Assembly (NCBI GenBank): GCA_033852075.1
Contig: JAWSVC010000017.1
Span: 54,344 to 118,343, forward strand
DNA: 64,000 bases
DNA from: QZLE01 sp033852075
GTDB lineage: Bacteria; Pseudomonadota; Gammaproteobacteria; QZLD01
Direction of reading: 5' to 3'
Below the pieces are notes generated by a model that was not told where the DNA came from, ran no database searches, and was given only the letters and a program-made list of their open reading frames with translations. This document shows positions 34,855-43,531 of this stretch, one piece after another (positions within the stretch are counted from its first letter, which is position 1; every line of letters starts with the position of its first letter). Made by a program: the position numbers and the translations under genes.

Positions 34855-35661
34855 ATGGAAAAGATCAAAAAGGCCCTTGAAAAGGCCAAAAAAGAACGTG
34901 ACAAAAATCTTGGCAAACCTCTGGCTGTTGGTAAAAAAGTTCCAACTGCACAAATCGCCAGAGAAGATCAGATCACCTATACGCAAACACAAAAGTTCAC
35001 TGCATCTCAAGATGTTCTCAGCACTAACCGCATTTTTAATGGAACAGAAAACTCAGAAATAGTAGCTGCTTATAAATTATTACGTACACAGTTACTACAA
35101 AAGATGAATGAAAACCAGTGGAATGCACTAGCACTAACCAGCCCATCATCCGGAGCTGGATGCAGCCTTACATCTATTAATCTAGCCATAAACCTAGCAA
35201 TGGAGGTTAGGCACACTGTACTGTTGGTTGACTTCAACCTACGCAAACCGGGATTGCATAAATTATTCGGTTTCGAGCCAAAATACGGGCTTTCAGATTA
35301 TCTTTTACATAACACTTCACTGGAAGAGATCTTGGTAAATCCAGGGTATGAAGGAGTTGTAATGCTCCCAGGCAATCAGCCTCTACTTAACTCATCTGAA
35401 ACCCTGTCATCACCAAAACTTGTACAGCTGGTGGAAGAGCTCAAGAATCGTTACCCATCACGTATAGTTCTATTTGATCTGCCACCAATCCTTACATCGG
35501 ATGACGCGCTGGCCTTTTCTCCTTACGCCGATGCCTTCTTGCTTATTCTCGAAGAAGGAAAGACCAAAAAGACAGAGCTGGAAAATTCACTAAGACTGCT
35601 TAAAGATGTTGAAGTGATCGGTACCGTTCTTAATAAATCAAAAGAGATCAAAACTGCGTAG
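34855..35661 (+). CDS. BY-kinase-like ATPase with altered Walker A
   Basis: This 268-residue protein matches the tyrosine autokinase partner of chain-length determinants. It has a basic N-terminal helix (MEKIKKALEKAKKERDKN), a Walker A' (VLLVDFNLRKPGLHKLFG) and a Walker B (IVLFDLPPIL). The Walker A reads TSPSSGAGCSLT, with C103 where the family has the ATP-binding lysine (GEGKT). The C-terminal end has no tyrosine cluster. So the enzyme may be inactive, or ATP binding may be altered. An upstream ATG at 34780 would overlap the chain-length gene and is not used. Loss of the lysine could be a lineage feature rather than a mutation; alignment would settle this. Confidence 0.85.
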   Translation: MEKIKKALEKAKKERDKNLGKPLAVGKKVPTAQIAREDQITYTQTQKFTASQDVLSTNRIFNGTENSEIVAAYKLLRTQLLQKMNENQWNALALTSPSSGAGCSLTSINLAINLAMEVRHTVLLVDFNLRKPGLHKLFGFEPKYGLSDYLLHNTSLEEILVNPGYEGVVMLPGNQPLLNSSETLSSPKLVQLVEELKNRYPSRIVLFDLPPILTSDDALAFSPYADAFLLILEEGKTKKTELENSLRLLKDVEVIGTVLNKSKEIKTA

Positions 35662-35683
35662 CAAAGCAAACTTTCAGGTAATA

Positions 35684-36520
35684 ATGATGTATAGGAACTT
35701 CTACCAACTAAACGAAAAGCCATTCTCCCTGCTACCAGATCCTAATTATCTGTACATGGGGAAAAAACACTCCATGGCATATTCGATGCTCGAATACGGC
35801 CTCGAAAGTGAAGCTGGATTTACTGTTATAACCGGAGAAGTTGGCTGTGGCAAAACCACCCTGATAAGGCACCTTCTAAATCATATGCCTCACGAACTTA
35901 CTGTTGGCCTAATTACCAACACACATAAATCACTAGGTAATTTACTGCAATGGATCGCTTATGCCTTTGATTTAGACTTCAAAGATAAAGGTGATGCCGA
36001 ACTGTATCAAGATCTGGTTGATTTCATGATCCAAAAATACGCCCAAGGCAAGCGCGTAGTAATCATAGTTGATGAAGCACAAAATATGGAGCCAGATGTA
36101 CTTGAAGAATTAAGGGTTTTTTCCAACATTAATGCGGATAAATACCAAGTATTGCAAATAGTGATCGTTGGCCAACCTGAGCTACGCGATGTTCTTCAAC
36201 GTAAAGAATTAAGGCAGTTTGCACAAAGGGTTGTGGTTGATTATCACATTGAAAAACTTAATCCAGATGAAGTAAAAAAATATATCCAACATCGCATAAA
36301 AGTTGCCGGTGGTAACCCTGAAATATTTAGTGAATGCGCTATTGAAGCAATATCAAACTCCAGCGGTGGTGTACCCAGGCTGGTTAATTCTCTGGCAGAT
36401 ATGGCCTTGGTTTATGGGTATGCTGAAAATAAGCATAAAATAACCTCGGAAATCGTTGCCTCTATAGCTCGCGAAAGATCAATTTACGGTATATCCAACA
36501 CATTATCTCAAGTCAGCTAA
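35684..36520 (+). CDS. ExeA/MshM-like AAA ATPase of the exopolysaccharide system
   Basis: This 278-residue cytoplasmic ATPase begins YRNFYQLNEKPFSLLPDPNYLY, the typical opening of the exosortase-linked ATPase family. Walker A (GEVGCGKTT, residues 51-59) and Walker B (RVVIIVDEAQNM, D130-E131) are intact, and FAQRVVVDYHIEKL and GGVPRLVNSLAD follow as sensor regions. Start is ATGATG; the second ATG is possible. AGG lies five bases before the first. It probably links energy to the export machinery, as inferred from its fixed place beside the kinase in such clusters. Confidence 0.9.
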   Translation: MMYRNFYQLNEKPFSLLPDPNYLYMGKKHSMAYSMLEYGLESEAGFTVITGEVGCGKTTLIRHLLNHMPHELTVGLITNTHKSLGNLLQWIAYAFDLDFKDKGDAELYQDLVDFMIQKYAQGKRVVIIVDEAQNMEPDVLEELRVFSNINADKYQVLQIVIVGQPELRDVLQRKELRQFAQRVVVDYHIEKLNPDEVKKYIQHRIKVAGGNPEIFSECAIEAISNSSGGVPRLVNSLADMALVYGYAENKHKITSEIVASIARERSIYGISNTLSQVS

Positions 36521-36546
36521 CATATTGAAAAGAACAAAATAGTCAT

Positions 36547-37794
36547 ATGAAACGTATATTGCTCATATTGTGGACCGGATATTTGTGCCTTGCTCCAGTA
36601 TACTGGCTTCCAGGAATTAGTATTAATATATTATACGCATTTAAGTTTATTCTTATTGCTTCGGCAGTTTCTTTATCATTTATATATTTGTTAACTATTG
36701 GCAAACTTACTTTCCCGAGAGGAATAATCGGACTCGGAGGCTTTATCTTAATTATATTTGTATCAATGCCAGCCTTAATGCAAACTGATTCAGCTTTAGC
36801 ACTCAAAAGAATCCAAGACTATTTCTTAGGTTATTCCACATTTTTTGCTGCTTTTGCACTATCAGCTGCAAAGATATCATTTAATAAACCACTGTTTTTC
36901 TCAGCACTTTTTATCTCTGTATTGTGCTCATTAGTCACCGCAAGTGCCGCTCTTGGAGTACCAAGTTTTACATCCCCTTCTGCATTTGGCAGTGTAGATC
37001 TGGCAATATCAGGCTTCTCCGGTTTAAGAACAGGTTGGTCGATCGGAACAGGTTTATATTTATCAGCCTTGTTTTTTATAATTCCGCCAAATAGAAATTT
37101 CCGTTGGGTATTAACTATATTGGTTGTATTATGTTTTTTCCAAATAGTTGGCTCACAAGTAGCTGTTGGTGGTCGCTCTGGGTTGGTAATGTCGCTTGCG
37201 ATTATTTCTGTATATTTCTGGAAATATATGCCTAAATCCATTTTACTTATTATTGGGTTAGTTTTTTTTCTATTCGTTTCAACACATATTGACTACTTGG
37301 CAGAACATTTAAGATTTGATCGCATTTCCTCCAGTTCAAACCAGACAGATGCATTAAACCATTTTTCAGCTGGAAGAATCGGAACCTATATATTTGCTTT
37401 TGAAAAATTTTTTGAATCTCCATTAACTGGACATGGTTTTGGTAATGTTCAAATACATGGAATTGACATACATAACTTATGGTTGAGAATGCTGGCTGAA
37501 GGTGGGCTATTTTTACCCTTACTTTTCTTTTTATTTATATATAAAGCTCTTAAAAGCTCACGCTTTTCTGTCCAAAAAAATGATATTGCCGGTCGCCAAT
37601 TAGAATATGATAGATTCATATTACAACTCATAATTTGGTCTGGAATATTAGCATCTCTTTTTGAACCCAATACTCTGTTAGGAACCTTTCAAAATTCATG
37701 CATCTGGTGGGTATCCCTTGGATGTTTACTTGGCCCAAAAATGATTTATCAAACAGAAAAAAACAAGCAAGAAGATGCCTTCATCAATAAGTAA
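36547..37794 (+). CDS. O-antigen ligase/polymerase-like membrane protein
   Basis: This 415-residue integral membrane protein has about ten helices and the Wzy_C/O-antigen ligase motif region GHGFGNVQIHGIDIHN, then LWLRMLAEGG, at about 297-322. Such proteins join lipid-linked sugar repeats into polymer on the periplasmic face. It follows the ATPase by 26 bases. Ligase and polymerase cannot be told apart by sequence; the cluster context favours Wzy-type polymerase. Confidence 0.85.
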   Translation: MKRILLILWTGYLCLAPVYWLPGISINILYAFKFILIASAVSLSFIYLLTIGKLTFPRGIIGLGGFILIIFVSMPALMQTDSALALKRIQDYFLGYSTFFAAFALSAAKISFNKPLFFSALFISVLCSLVTASAALGVPSFTSPSAFGSVDLAISGFSGLRTGWSIGTGLYLSALFFIIPPNRNFRWVLTILVVLCFFQIVGSQVAVGGRSGLVMSLAIISVYFWKYMPKSILLIIGLVFFLFVSTHIDYLAEHLRFDRISSSSNQTDALNHFSAGRIGTYIFAFEKFFESPLTGHGFGNVQIHGIDIHNLWLRMLAEGGLFLPLLFFLFIYKALKSSRFSVQKNDIAGRQLEYDRFILQLIIWSGILASLFEPNTLLGTFQNSCIWWVSLGCLLGPKMIYQTEKNKQEDAFINK

Positions 37795-37911
37795 TATTAT
37801 TAATATAATCTACGAAATCTGCTATCAGATAGATAATTATAAAAGAAACATCTCAGTGGGAATGGAGCCTTTTAATACTTTGATCGGTAAAATCAACATA
37901 CAGCTAATGTC

Positions 37912-38931
37912 ATGAAACAAATAGCCTGGTTAAATTCATCAAGAGCATTAGCAATATTTGCTGTAGTGACGCTACATGTTTCAGCCATATTGCTCAGCGA
38001 AAAAAACACAGCATCCCTTGAATGGTGGGCAGGCAACCTAATCAATTCCTCTGTTAGATGGTGTGTACCAGTATTTATAATGATAAGCGGTGCTTTGTTA
38101 TTGGAAGATAATAAAGCCGCGAAAATTACAGCTTTTTATAAAAACCGTTTGAAAAAAATTATGGTCCCCCTTATATTCTGGTCAATATTTTTTATCGTTT
38201 GGTCATTATTAAAACTTAATATTAAAGAAGGAAACATATCTAATTACAACATATTAAGCAGGCTTATCACTGGGACTCCATATTATCATATGTGGTTTAT
38301 ATATATGATTTTACCGCTATATATTCTAACTCCATTTCTGCAAAAAGTTATTCTGAAATCTTCAAAGCAAGAACTAAACCTGCTAATAGCTTTTTCTTTC
38401 ATAGTCTCAATTCTATACAACATTGATGATGCATTCTCTGACCATAGTTCTTCCATTTTTTTAACAAAATTTCTTAGATTTATTCCATATTTCCTTATTG
38501 GATACAACATAAAAAGAAGCACTGAAACTCCTCCTAAACAAGTGCTCTGGATTGTTTTTTTGGCCTCAATAATTGTAACGTCACTCGGCTATTATTACGG
38601 AAGTATAAACGATAACCGTTTAATTAGTTTATATTTCTATGATTATTTAAGTGTCTCAGTTCTAGCTATGTCTTTAAGTTTTTTTTATATATTAAAAGAA
38701 TGGAAATTATCTGTATTTTTAGAAAAAAAGATAGCAAAGCTATCCTTACTCAGCTTAGGAATATATCTAGTTCACCCAGTTATTATTGATATCATTAGAT
38801 TTTTTAAAATTGGCCCGGACACATTTAACCCAATAATATCATTGCCTATTATAACCATAACCGTATTTGCTGTTTCTCTATCAACATGCTTGATAATTCG
38901 CAAAATGCCTGTAATCAAAAAGATCATATGA
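37912..38931 (+). CDS. Membrane acyltransferase (Acyl_transf_3 family)
   Basis: This 339-residue multi-pass protein has the opening NSSRALAIFAVVTLHVSA, with the R11 and H22 that family members share. It continues with HMWFIYMILPLYILTPFL and LGIYLVHPVIIDI. Members transfer acetyl or similar groups to sugars on the periplasmic side, so it probably decorates the polymer. It has 117 bases of leader after the polymerase gene. Confidence 0.88.
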   Translation: MKQIAWLNSSRALAIFAVVTLHVSAILLSEKNTASLEWWAGNLINSSVRWCVPVFIMISGALLLEDNKAAKITAFYKNRLKKIMVPLIFWSIFFIVWSLLKLNIKEGNISNYNILSRLITGTPYYHMWFIYMILPLYILTPFLQKVILKSSKQELNLLIAFSFIVSILYNIDDAFSDHSSSIFLTKFLRFIPYFLIGYNIKRSTETPPKQVLWIVFLASIIVTSLGYYYGSINDNRLISLYFYDYLSVSVLAMSLSFFYILKEWKLSVFLEKKIAKLSLLSLGIYLVHPVIIDIIRFFKIGPDTFNPIISLPIITITVFAVSLSTCLIIRKMPVIKKII

Positions 38932-39056
38932 AACTTCTACTTATTCATTTCAATAATTTTTTTCCCCGGCAGTTTAGGACTGATAAAATTTTTGCTGTGC
39001 AAAAAACCGTTTTGGCATTAAAAATCGAAAAAAATAAAAACCATTGAGAACTTCTT

Positions 39057-40412
39057 ATGAACAGTGTTGCACATGCATTAAAACATAATACTCGCTTAAA
39101 AAAAATCAGCTTATCTTATATAGTATCTGCTCTTGCAAGGGGATCTGGATTTCTATTCACATTCACCACAACACCTATATTACTTAATTATCTAGGAAAA
39201 GATGGATTCGGCTTATGGAGTATATTCATTCAATTTTTCAGCTTCGCGGCTTTCAGTGATTTTGGTCTTAGCAACGGACTACACAATACCCTTTTAAAAG
39301 CACGCCATACTGAAAATGAAGCAAACAATATTTTACTAATTCAAAGAACGTTTCTATTATTAGTCTGTATAGCATTAACCATTCTCGTTTTAACATCTGG
39401 CCCCATCTTTCTTTTTGACTGGATCAGTATCTTAAACATAAAAAATTCTCAGCTCCAATCTACTTTATTAGCTTCTATAGTGACCATATCATTGCTTTTT
39501 TTCTTAAATGTTCCAATTGGGATAATTCAAAAAGTCCAGTTTGCATATATGGACCACCACAAAGTATATTCTTGGGAAGTTTTTTCAAAAATATTAGCTA
39601 TTATTATGATTTTCAGCGCTATCAACCTTAAGTTATCAATTCCATTTTTATTGGCTTGTTTCTTTTTGCCTATCATCATTGCCAATATTTTCAACATATT
39701 AACCTACAAAAAACTACGTGTTTGGAAAATTAGCAAGCAATCACTAATGATACATAATTCACAAGTTTTATCTGTTGCACGAAAAGGTGGGCTTTTTTTT
39801 GTTATGAGCATATTTTATGCCCTCGGTAGAACTACTGACAACTTTGTTATCGGTAGTTTCGGATCTCTTGAGCAAGTAACTGACTATCAGATCCTGGCTA
39901 GACTTTTTGATATTCCTCTATTATTAGTAATGATGCTTTCAGCGATAATGTGGTCTGCATTTGCAGAATCCATACATAAAAATGAATACAAATGGGTTAA
40001 GAAAACTATGACTCAAGCTATATATTTCATATTAATAACAATGTTTTGTTTTCTTATGGCTTTCCAAAATTTTGGCGAAACCTTACTTTCCCTATGGTTA
40101 GGGCAAAAAACGACCATAAACTTTAGCCTATTATATTCAATGGCTGCATGGACAACTGTTGGAGCTATTTCAAATTTATTATCTTCCTACTTGAATGCAA
40201 CTGATAGACTTTTATTTCAGATAAAGGTTTTTGCCGTCTACTTTATAATTGCTTTCCCTCTTAAAGCTTTTATTTTAAAGAAAGTGTCGCTTGAGGCATT
40301 TGTACTTGCTGGAACCATCGCTTTTTTCCTCATCCTTATAATTCCTTCAGCTTTAATTATTTATAAGGATTTAAAACTCAACTTAACTAATAAAAATGCT
40401 TCTGCCCTGTAG
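39057..40412 (+). CDS. Oligosaccharide flippase (Wzx-like)
   Basis: This 451-residue membrane protein has many helices spread evenly over its length, starting SYIVSALARGSGFLFTFTTTPILLNYLGKDGFGLWS (quoted in part: LLNYLGKDGFGLWS). The GLSNGLHNTLLKARHT and GRTTDNFVIGSFG regions fit the MOP-superfamily polysaccharide transporters that flip lipid-linked repeats to the periplasm. It sits with polymerase and glycosyltransferases, as a Wzx/Wzy system requires. Confidence 0.88.
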   Translation: MNSVAHALKHNTRLKKISLSYIVSALARGSGFLFTFTTTPILLNYLGKDGFGLWSIFIQFFSFAAFSDFGLSNGLHNTLLKARHTENEANNILLIQRTFLLLVCIALTILVLTSGPIFLFDWISILNIKNSQLQSTLLASIVTISLLFFLNVPIGIIQKVQFAYMDHHKVYSWEVFSKILAIIMIFSAINLKLSIPFLLACFFLPIIIANIFNILTYKKLRVWKISKQSLMIHNSQVLSVARKGGLFFVMSIFYALGRTTDNFVIGSFGSLEQVTDYQILARLFDIPLLLVMMLSAIMWSAFAESIHKNEYKWVKKTMTQAIYFILITMFCFLMAFQNFGETLLSLWLGQKTTINFSLLYSMAAWTTVGAISNLLSSYLNATDRLLFQIKVFAVYFIIAFPLKAFILKKVSLEAFVLAGTIAFFLILIIPSALIIYKDLKLNLTNKNASAL

Positions 40413-40671
40413 GGGGCTTCAAAGTGCAATATAATATTATTAAAGCAGCAACACATAATATTGGTTCATCAAGTGCAAACAAATACAAGTTTCCTCGAAC
40501 TTTATTATTAAGTTATTATTGCGCGCTGTATTTCCACACTTATAACACTAGCCCCACAACCAATTTTTTTTGCTTGAGATTCTGTAATTATTTTGAAAAA
40601 TATTTCTTGTTTGATAGAAATAGAAGCATTTATGAGTCTACTACAAATTACATACTGGAGCTGATTAACTA

Positions 40672-41814
40672 ATGAGTAATATAATTTTTTGGCGCATATC
40701 ACCCAGCCCTCATTTGGATGTGCTATTCAATTCTATGAGACAAATACAAAATAATAATCAAGTATATGTAGTTTATATTGATCAGCTTGATGAAGCTCGA
40801 AAACAGCAAGGATGGTCAGAAGACAGAACAACATCTTCAATGGATATTTATGAGCCAAACGATGCTCAAATAAGCTCAATAATTCAGCAGTTTAGCCATA
40901 ATTCAATCCATGTATTTTCAGGCGTTATTTATCATAAAAAAATGAGAAGTATTTTTATGAAAATGCTAAAACAGCCTGTCACGAGAATACTGCTTAATGA
41001 AGGAAGAGAACTAAAAGGCATTAAGGGAAAAATAAGACTCCTGCAAGGATATTGGTTTGAAAAAAGGTTTCTCAATAAAATTGATCTTATCTTTGCTATT
41101 GGACAATTAGCTGTTCATTATTATTCTAAACTTGGGGTCAATAAGGACAAAATACGCTCTTTTTGTTATGTTATTAATCCACCTCTTCGATCTACCAAAT
41201 CAATAACTAAAGATAACAATAATGACAAAATTTCATTTGGTGTCATTGGTCGACTGATTCCTCTTAAACGAGTTGACATTTTAATACAGGCATTTGCAAG
41301 CATATCCAATAACAACTGGGAGCTGAGTATTATTGGTGATGGTTCAGAAAGGCAAAAATTAGAATTATTAGCAAAAAAACATCAAATCGAAAAACAGATC
41401 AAGTTTTATGGGATACTCCCTAACCATGAAGTTAAAGCTTTAATGGCAAATTTTGACTATACACTATTCGCAAGTAATGCAGATGGGTGGGGTGCTGTAG
41501 TTAACGAAAGCATGCTTGCAGGAACACCTGTAATCTGTAGCCAATACCCAGGATCTGCTGACTTAATCCACGAAGGTTTTAACGGATATTTGTTCAAAAC
41601 TGACAATTTAAGCAATCTAATTCAAGTAATATCAACAAGCCTTCAAAAAGGAAAGACCACAGCTTCAACAAGATTAAAAATTATCGAATGGAGTAAGTGC
41701 ATACAAGCTGATTTTGTTGCAAACTACTTTATTGAACAATTACATCAAAAATCCCCAACAATTCCACCATGGAGAGCGCCAATACAAAAATGCAAATGCG
41801 ATGGAGAATTATAA
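40672..41814 (+). CDS. GT4-type glycosyltransferase
   Basis: This 380-residue GT-B glycosyltransferase has a C-terminal half with the GT4 signature: FGVIGRLIPLKRVDILIQAF, ELSIIGDGSERQKL and IKFYGILPNHEVKALM. The final nucleotide-binding segment is FASNADGWGAVVNESMLAGTP, whose E-x7-E-like pattern is slightly changed (VVNESMLAG). It should add one sugar from a nucleotide donor. It starts 259 bases after the flippase gene and is followed by an acyltransferase gene 1 base away, so those two form a pair. Confidence 0.9.
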   Translation: MSNIIFWRISPSPHLDVLFNSMRQIQNNNQVYVVYIDQLDEARKQQGWSEDRTTSSMDIYEPNDAQISSIIQQFSHNSIHVFSGVIYHKKMRSIFMKMLKQPVTRILLNEGRELKGIKGKIRLLQGYWFEKRFLNKIDLIFAIGQLAVHYYSKLGVNKDKIRSFCYVINPPLRSTKSITKDNNNDKISFGVIGRLIPLKRVDILIQAFASISNNNWELSIIGDGSERQKLELLAKKHQIEKQIKFYGILPNHEVKALMANFDYTLFASNADGWGAVVNESMLAGTPVICSQYPGSADLIHEGFNGYLFKTDNLSNLIQVISTSLQKGKTTASTRLKIIEWSKCIQADFVANYFIEQLHQKSPTIPPWRAPIQKCKCDGEL

Positions 41815-41815
41815 T

Positions 41816-42310
41816 ATGATCGCTGATTTCTTTATTCAATTACTATTTAAAACCTTACCCGACTCAAGACTGTACAAATTCAAGTCTTTCTTATTGCGTA
41901 AAAGAGGATTTAATATCGGCGAAAATGTTCGAGTAATCAGTAGCGCCAAATTTAAGATAAAACAATTTTCAATCTCAGATAATACTTTTATTGGTCATGA
42001 CTTTTTTGCAGCAGGAAGTTTAGATTCAATCATCAAAATAGGAAAAAACTGTGATATTGCCCCAAGGGTTGCCATTCTTGCTGGCACCCATGATATTGGC
42101 GATTATAATCAGCGTGCGGGTCACGGCAAAGGCAGCCTAATTTCAATAGGCGATGGAACATGGATAGGTGGTTGCTCTGTAATTTTACCGGGAGTATCAA
42201 TAGGAAAAGGCGTAATCATCGCGGCAGGAAGTGTTGTCATTGAAGATATACCTGATAATACTTTGGTTGCGGGCAACCCTGCCAAAATAAAAAAACGCTT
42301 GTCTAAATAG
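41816..42310 (+). CDS. Hexapeptide-repeat acyltransferase
   Basis: This 164-residue left-handed beta-helix enzyme transfers an acyl group (usually acetyl) to a sugar. It has the maltose/serine acetyltransferase-type core with AGTHDIGDYNQRAGHGKG and the hexapeptide pattern IGDGTWIGGCSVILPG, IGKGVIIAAGSVV. The end is NTLVAGNPAKIKKRL. The H of GTHD is the likely catalytic base. GGAG lies nine bases before this ATG, so longer readings are rejected. It is convergent with the next gene, 16 bases apart. Confidence 0.9.
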   Translation: MIADFFIQLLFKTLPDSRLYKFKSFLLRKRGFNIGENVRVISSAKFKIKQFSISDNTFIGHDFFAAGSLDSIIKIGKNCDIAPRVAILAGTHDIGDYNQRAGHGKGSLISIGDGTWIGGCSVILPGVSIGKGVIIAAGSVVIEDIPDNTLVAGNPAKIKKRLSK

Positions 42311-42326
42311 CTCTCCATTCAGATAT

Positions 42327-43358
42327 TCATCTTTTACCTTCTAAAGCTAATACAAGATCAGATACCCCATCTGAAATAACCAAATTTGAACATCCAAGAG
42401 AATTTGCTTTCAATAACCGAAGATATTTTCTCATATCTTCAGCAAATATCTTACTATCAAAAACATTGATTGGATGGTAATTATCCAAAATAGAACTCAC
42501 ATATTCAAGGTTTGGAGCAATAATTGGTACTCCAGCCTGGCAGGCTTCAATTAATGGTAATCCAAAGCTTTCTTTTAAAGATAACATCAATAATGCCTTT
42601 GACTGCGCATAAACACTTAGAATATCTTCTTTCGGAACTGAACCTAAATTCTTAATTCTGTGAATGCCTTCACTATTAATTTCATTGATTTTATTAATCA
42701 ACGAGGCAAACCTTCCGTCATCAGGAATTGTTAATGCGCACGAAATACCAGGAATATCATTCGATGAGGTAAGTAAAAAATCTAACAGCAGATTATGTTG
42801 TTTATGAGGCCAAGGGTATGATATATAGCAAAAGTCATATTTTTTAAATTCAGACGCAGTGACTTTTAAATTCGGGAAAAAAGGGAGAATAGCAGAATCA
42901 ATTCCTAAATTATCTTTTAATTGACGTTGCATATGCGGAGTTTGCACAAAATACCTGTTATTTCCAATCAAGGAAGATAATTTATTCATTATGTAATTTA
43001 TTGTGTGGGCCACTTTTCTTGTTGACTTTATATTCAGCTTATATACATCAATCAATTTTAAAGTCGCATATTCTGTCTGCAAATAAATTGCAGAATCTCT
43101 ACATGCTAATAACGGTCCTCTATTACAAAAATATAGAGTCTTATTTTTTCCCAGAACATACAGCCTTAACACATCAAATATATTGGCTACTTTAACTTCG
43201 ACATTTTGATTCTTTAGGTTTTCCTTGAGTTCAGTGTTTCCGAAAACAACAAACTTATGATTATTATCGTTAAGATACTGAGCTAAGTATTGCAATAGAG
43301 TAAAACAACCACCCTCACGAACTGTAGTTGCGTCTATAAATAAGACATTTTTTTTCAT
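42327..43358 (-). CDS. GT4-like glycosyltransferase on the opposite strand
   Basis: This 343-residue protein starts FIDATTVREGGCFTLLQYLAQYL. Its C-terminal half, with LSLKESFGLPLIEACQAGVPIIAPN, has the E-x7-E pattern (ESFGLPLIE) of GT4 enzymes. It probably adds a sugar to the same repeat unit, but its reverse orientation means it has its own promoter in 43359-43531 (divergent with the oxidoreductase gene). A TTG two codons upstream is an alternative start. Confidence 0.85.
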   Translation of the reverse strand: MKKNVLFIDATTVREGGCFTLLQYLAQYLNDNNHKFVVFGNTELKENLKNQNVEVKVANIFDVLRLYVLGKNKTLYFCNRGPLLACRDSAIYLQTEYATLKLIDVYKLNIKSTRKVAHTINYIMNKLSSLIGNNRYFVQTPHMQRQLKDNLGIDSAILPFFPNLKVTASEFKKYDFCYISYPWPHKQHNLLLDFLLTSSNDIPGISCALTIPDDGRFASLINKINEINSEGIHRIKNLGSVPKEDILSVYAQSKALLMLSLKESFGLPLIEACQAGVPIIAPNLEYVSSILDNYHPINVFDSKIFAEDMRKYLRLLKANSLGCSNLVISDGVSDLVLALEGKR

Positions 43359-43531
43359 TTTCAATCTTTAAATTTTATTACCGCATTAGATACTAATGAT
43401 GTTTCATTACAAGAATATTTTCATCAGCTTAAAGTAATCAACATCTACGTTAGTAGTTTTTCAGCTTTATAATACAAATGTAACACGAAGCACATAATAT
43501 TCGTACTTTTGTCGTAAGTGCATAGTAAAAC

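Noticed and set aside
38928..39020. 30-codon frame that overlaps the acyltransferase stop by ATGA
   Set aside because: Too short, with no homology I can recognise; probably chance in AT-rich DNA or a remnant.
40424..40672. 82-codon plus-strand reading frame between flippase and glycosyltransferase genes
   Set aside because: Starts at GTG, has an odd composition (many F, C, Y) and no recognisable feature; the gap is AT-rich. It touches the next start codon, so it cannot be fully excluded, but I do not list it.
40508..40702. Minus-strand 64-codon frame with IGCGASVI
   Set aside because: Looks a little like a hexapeptide repeat, but only one unit, no start site, and it overlaps the next gene.
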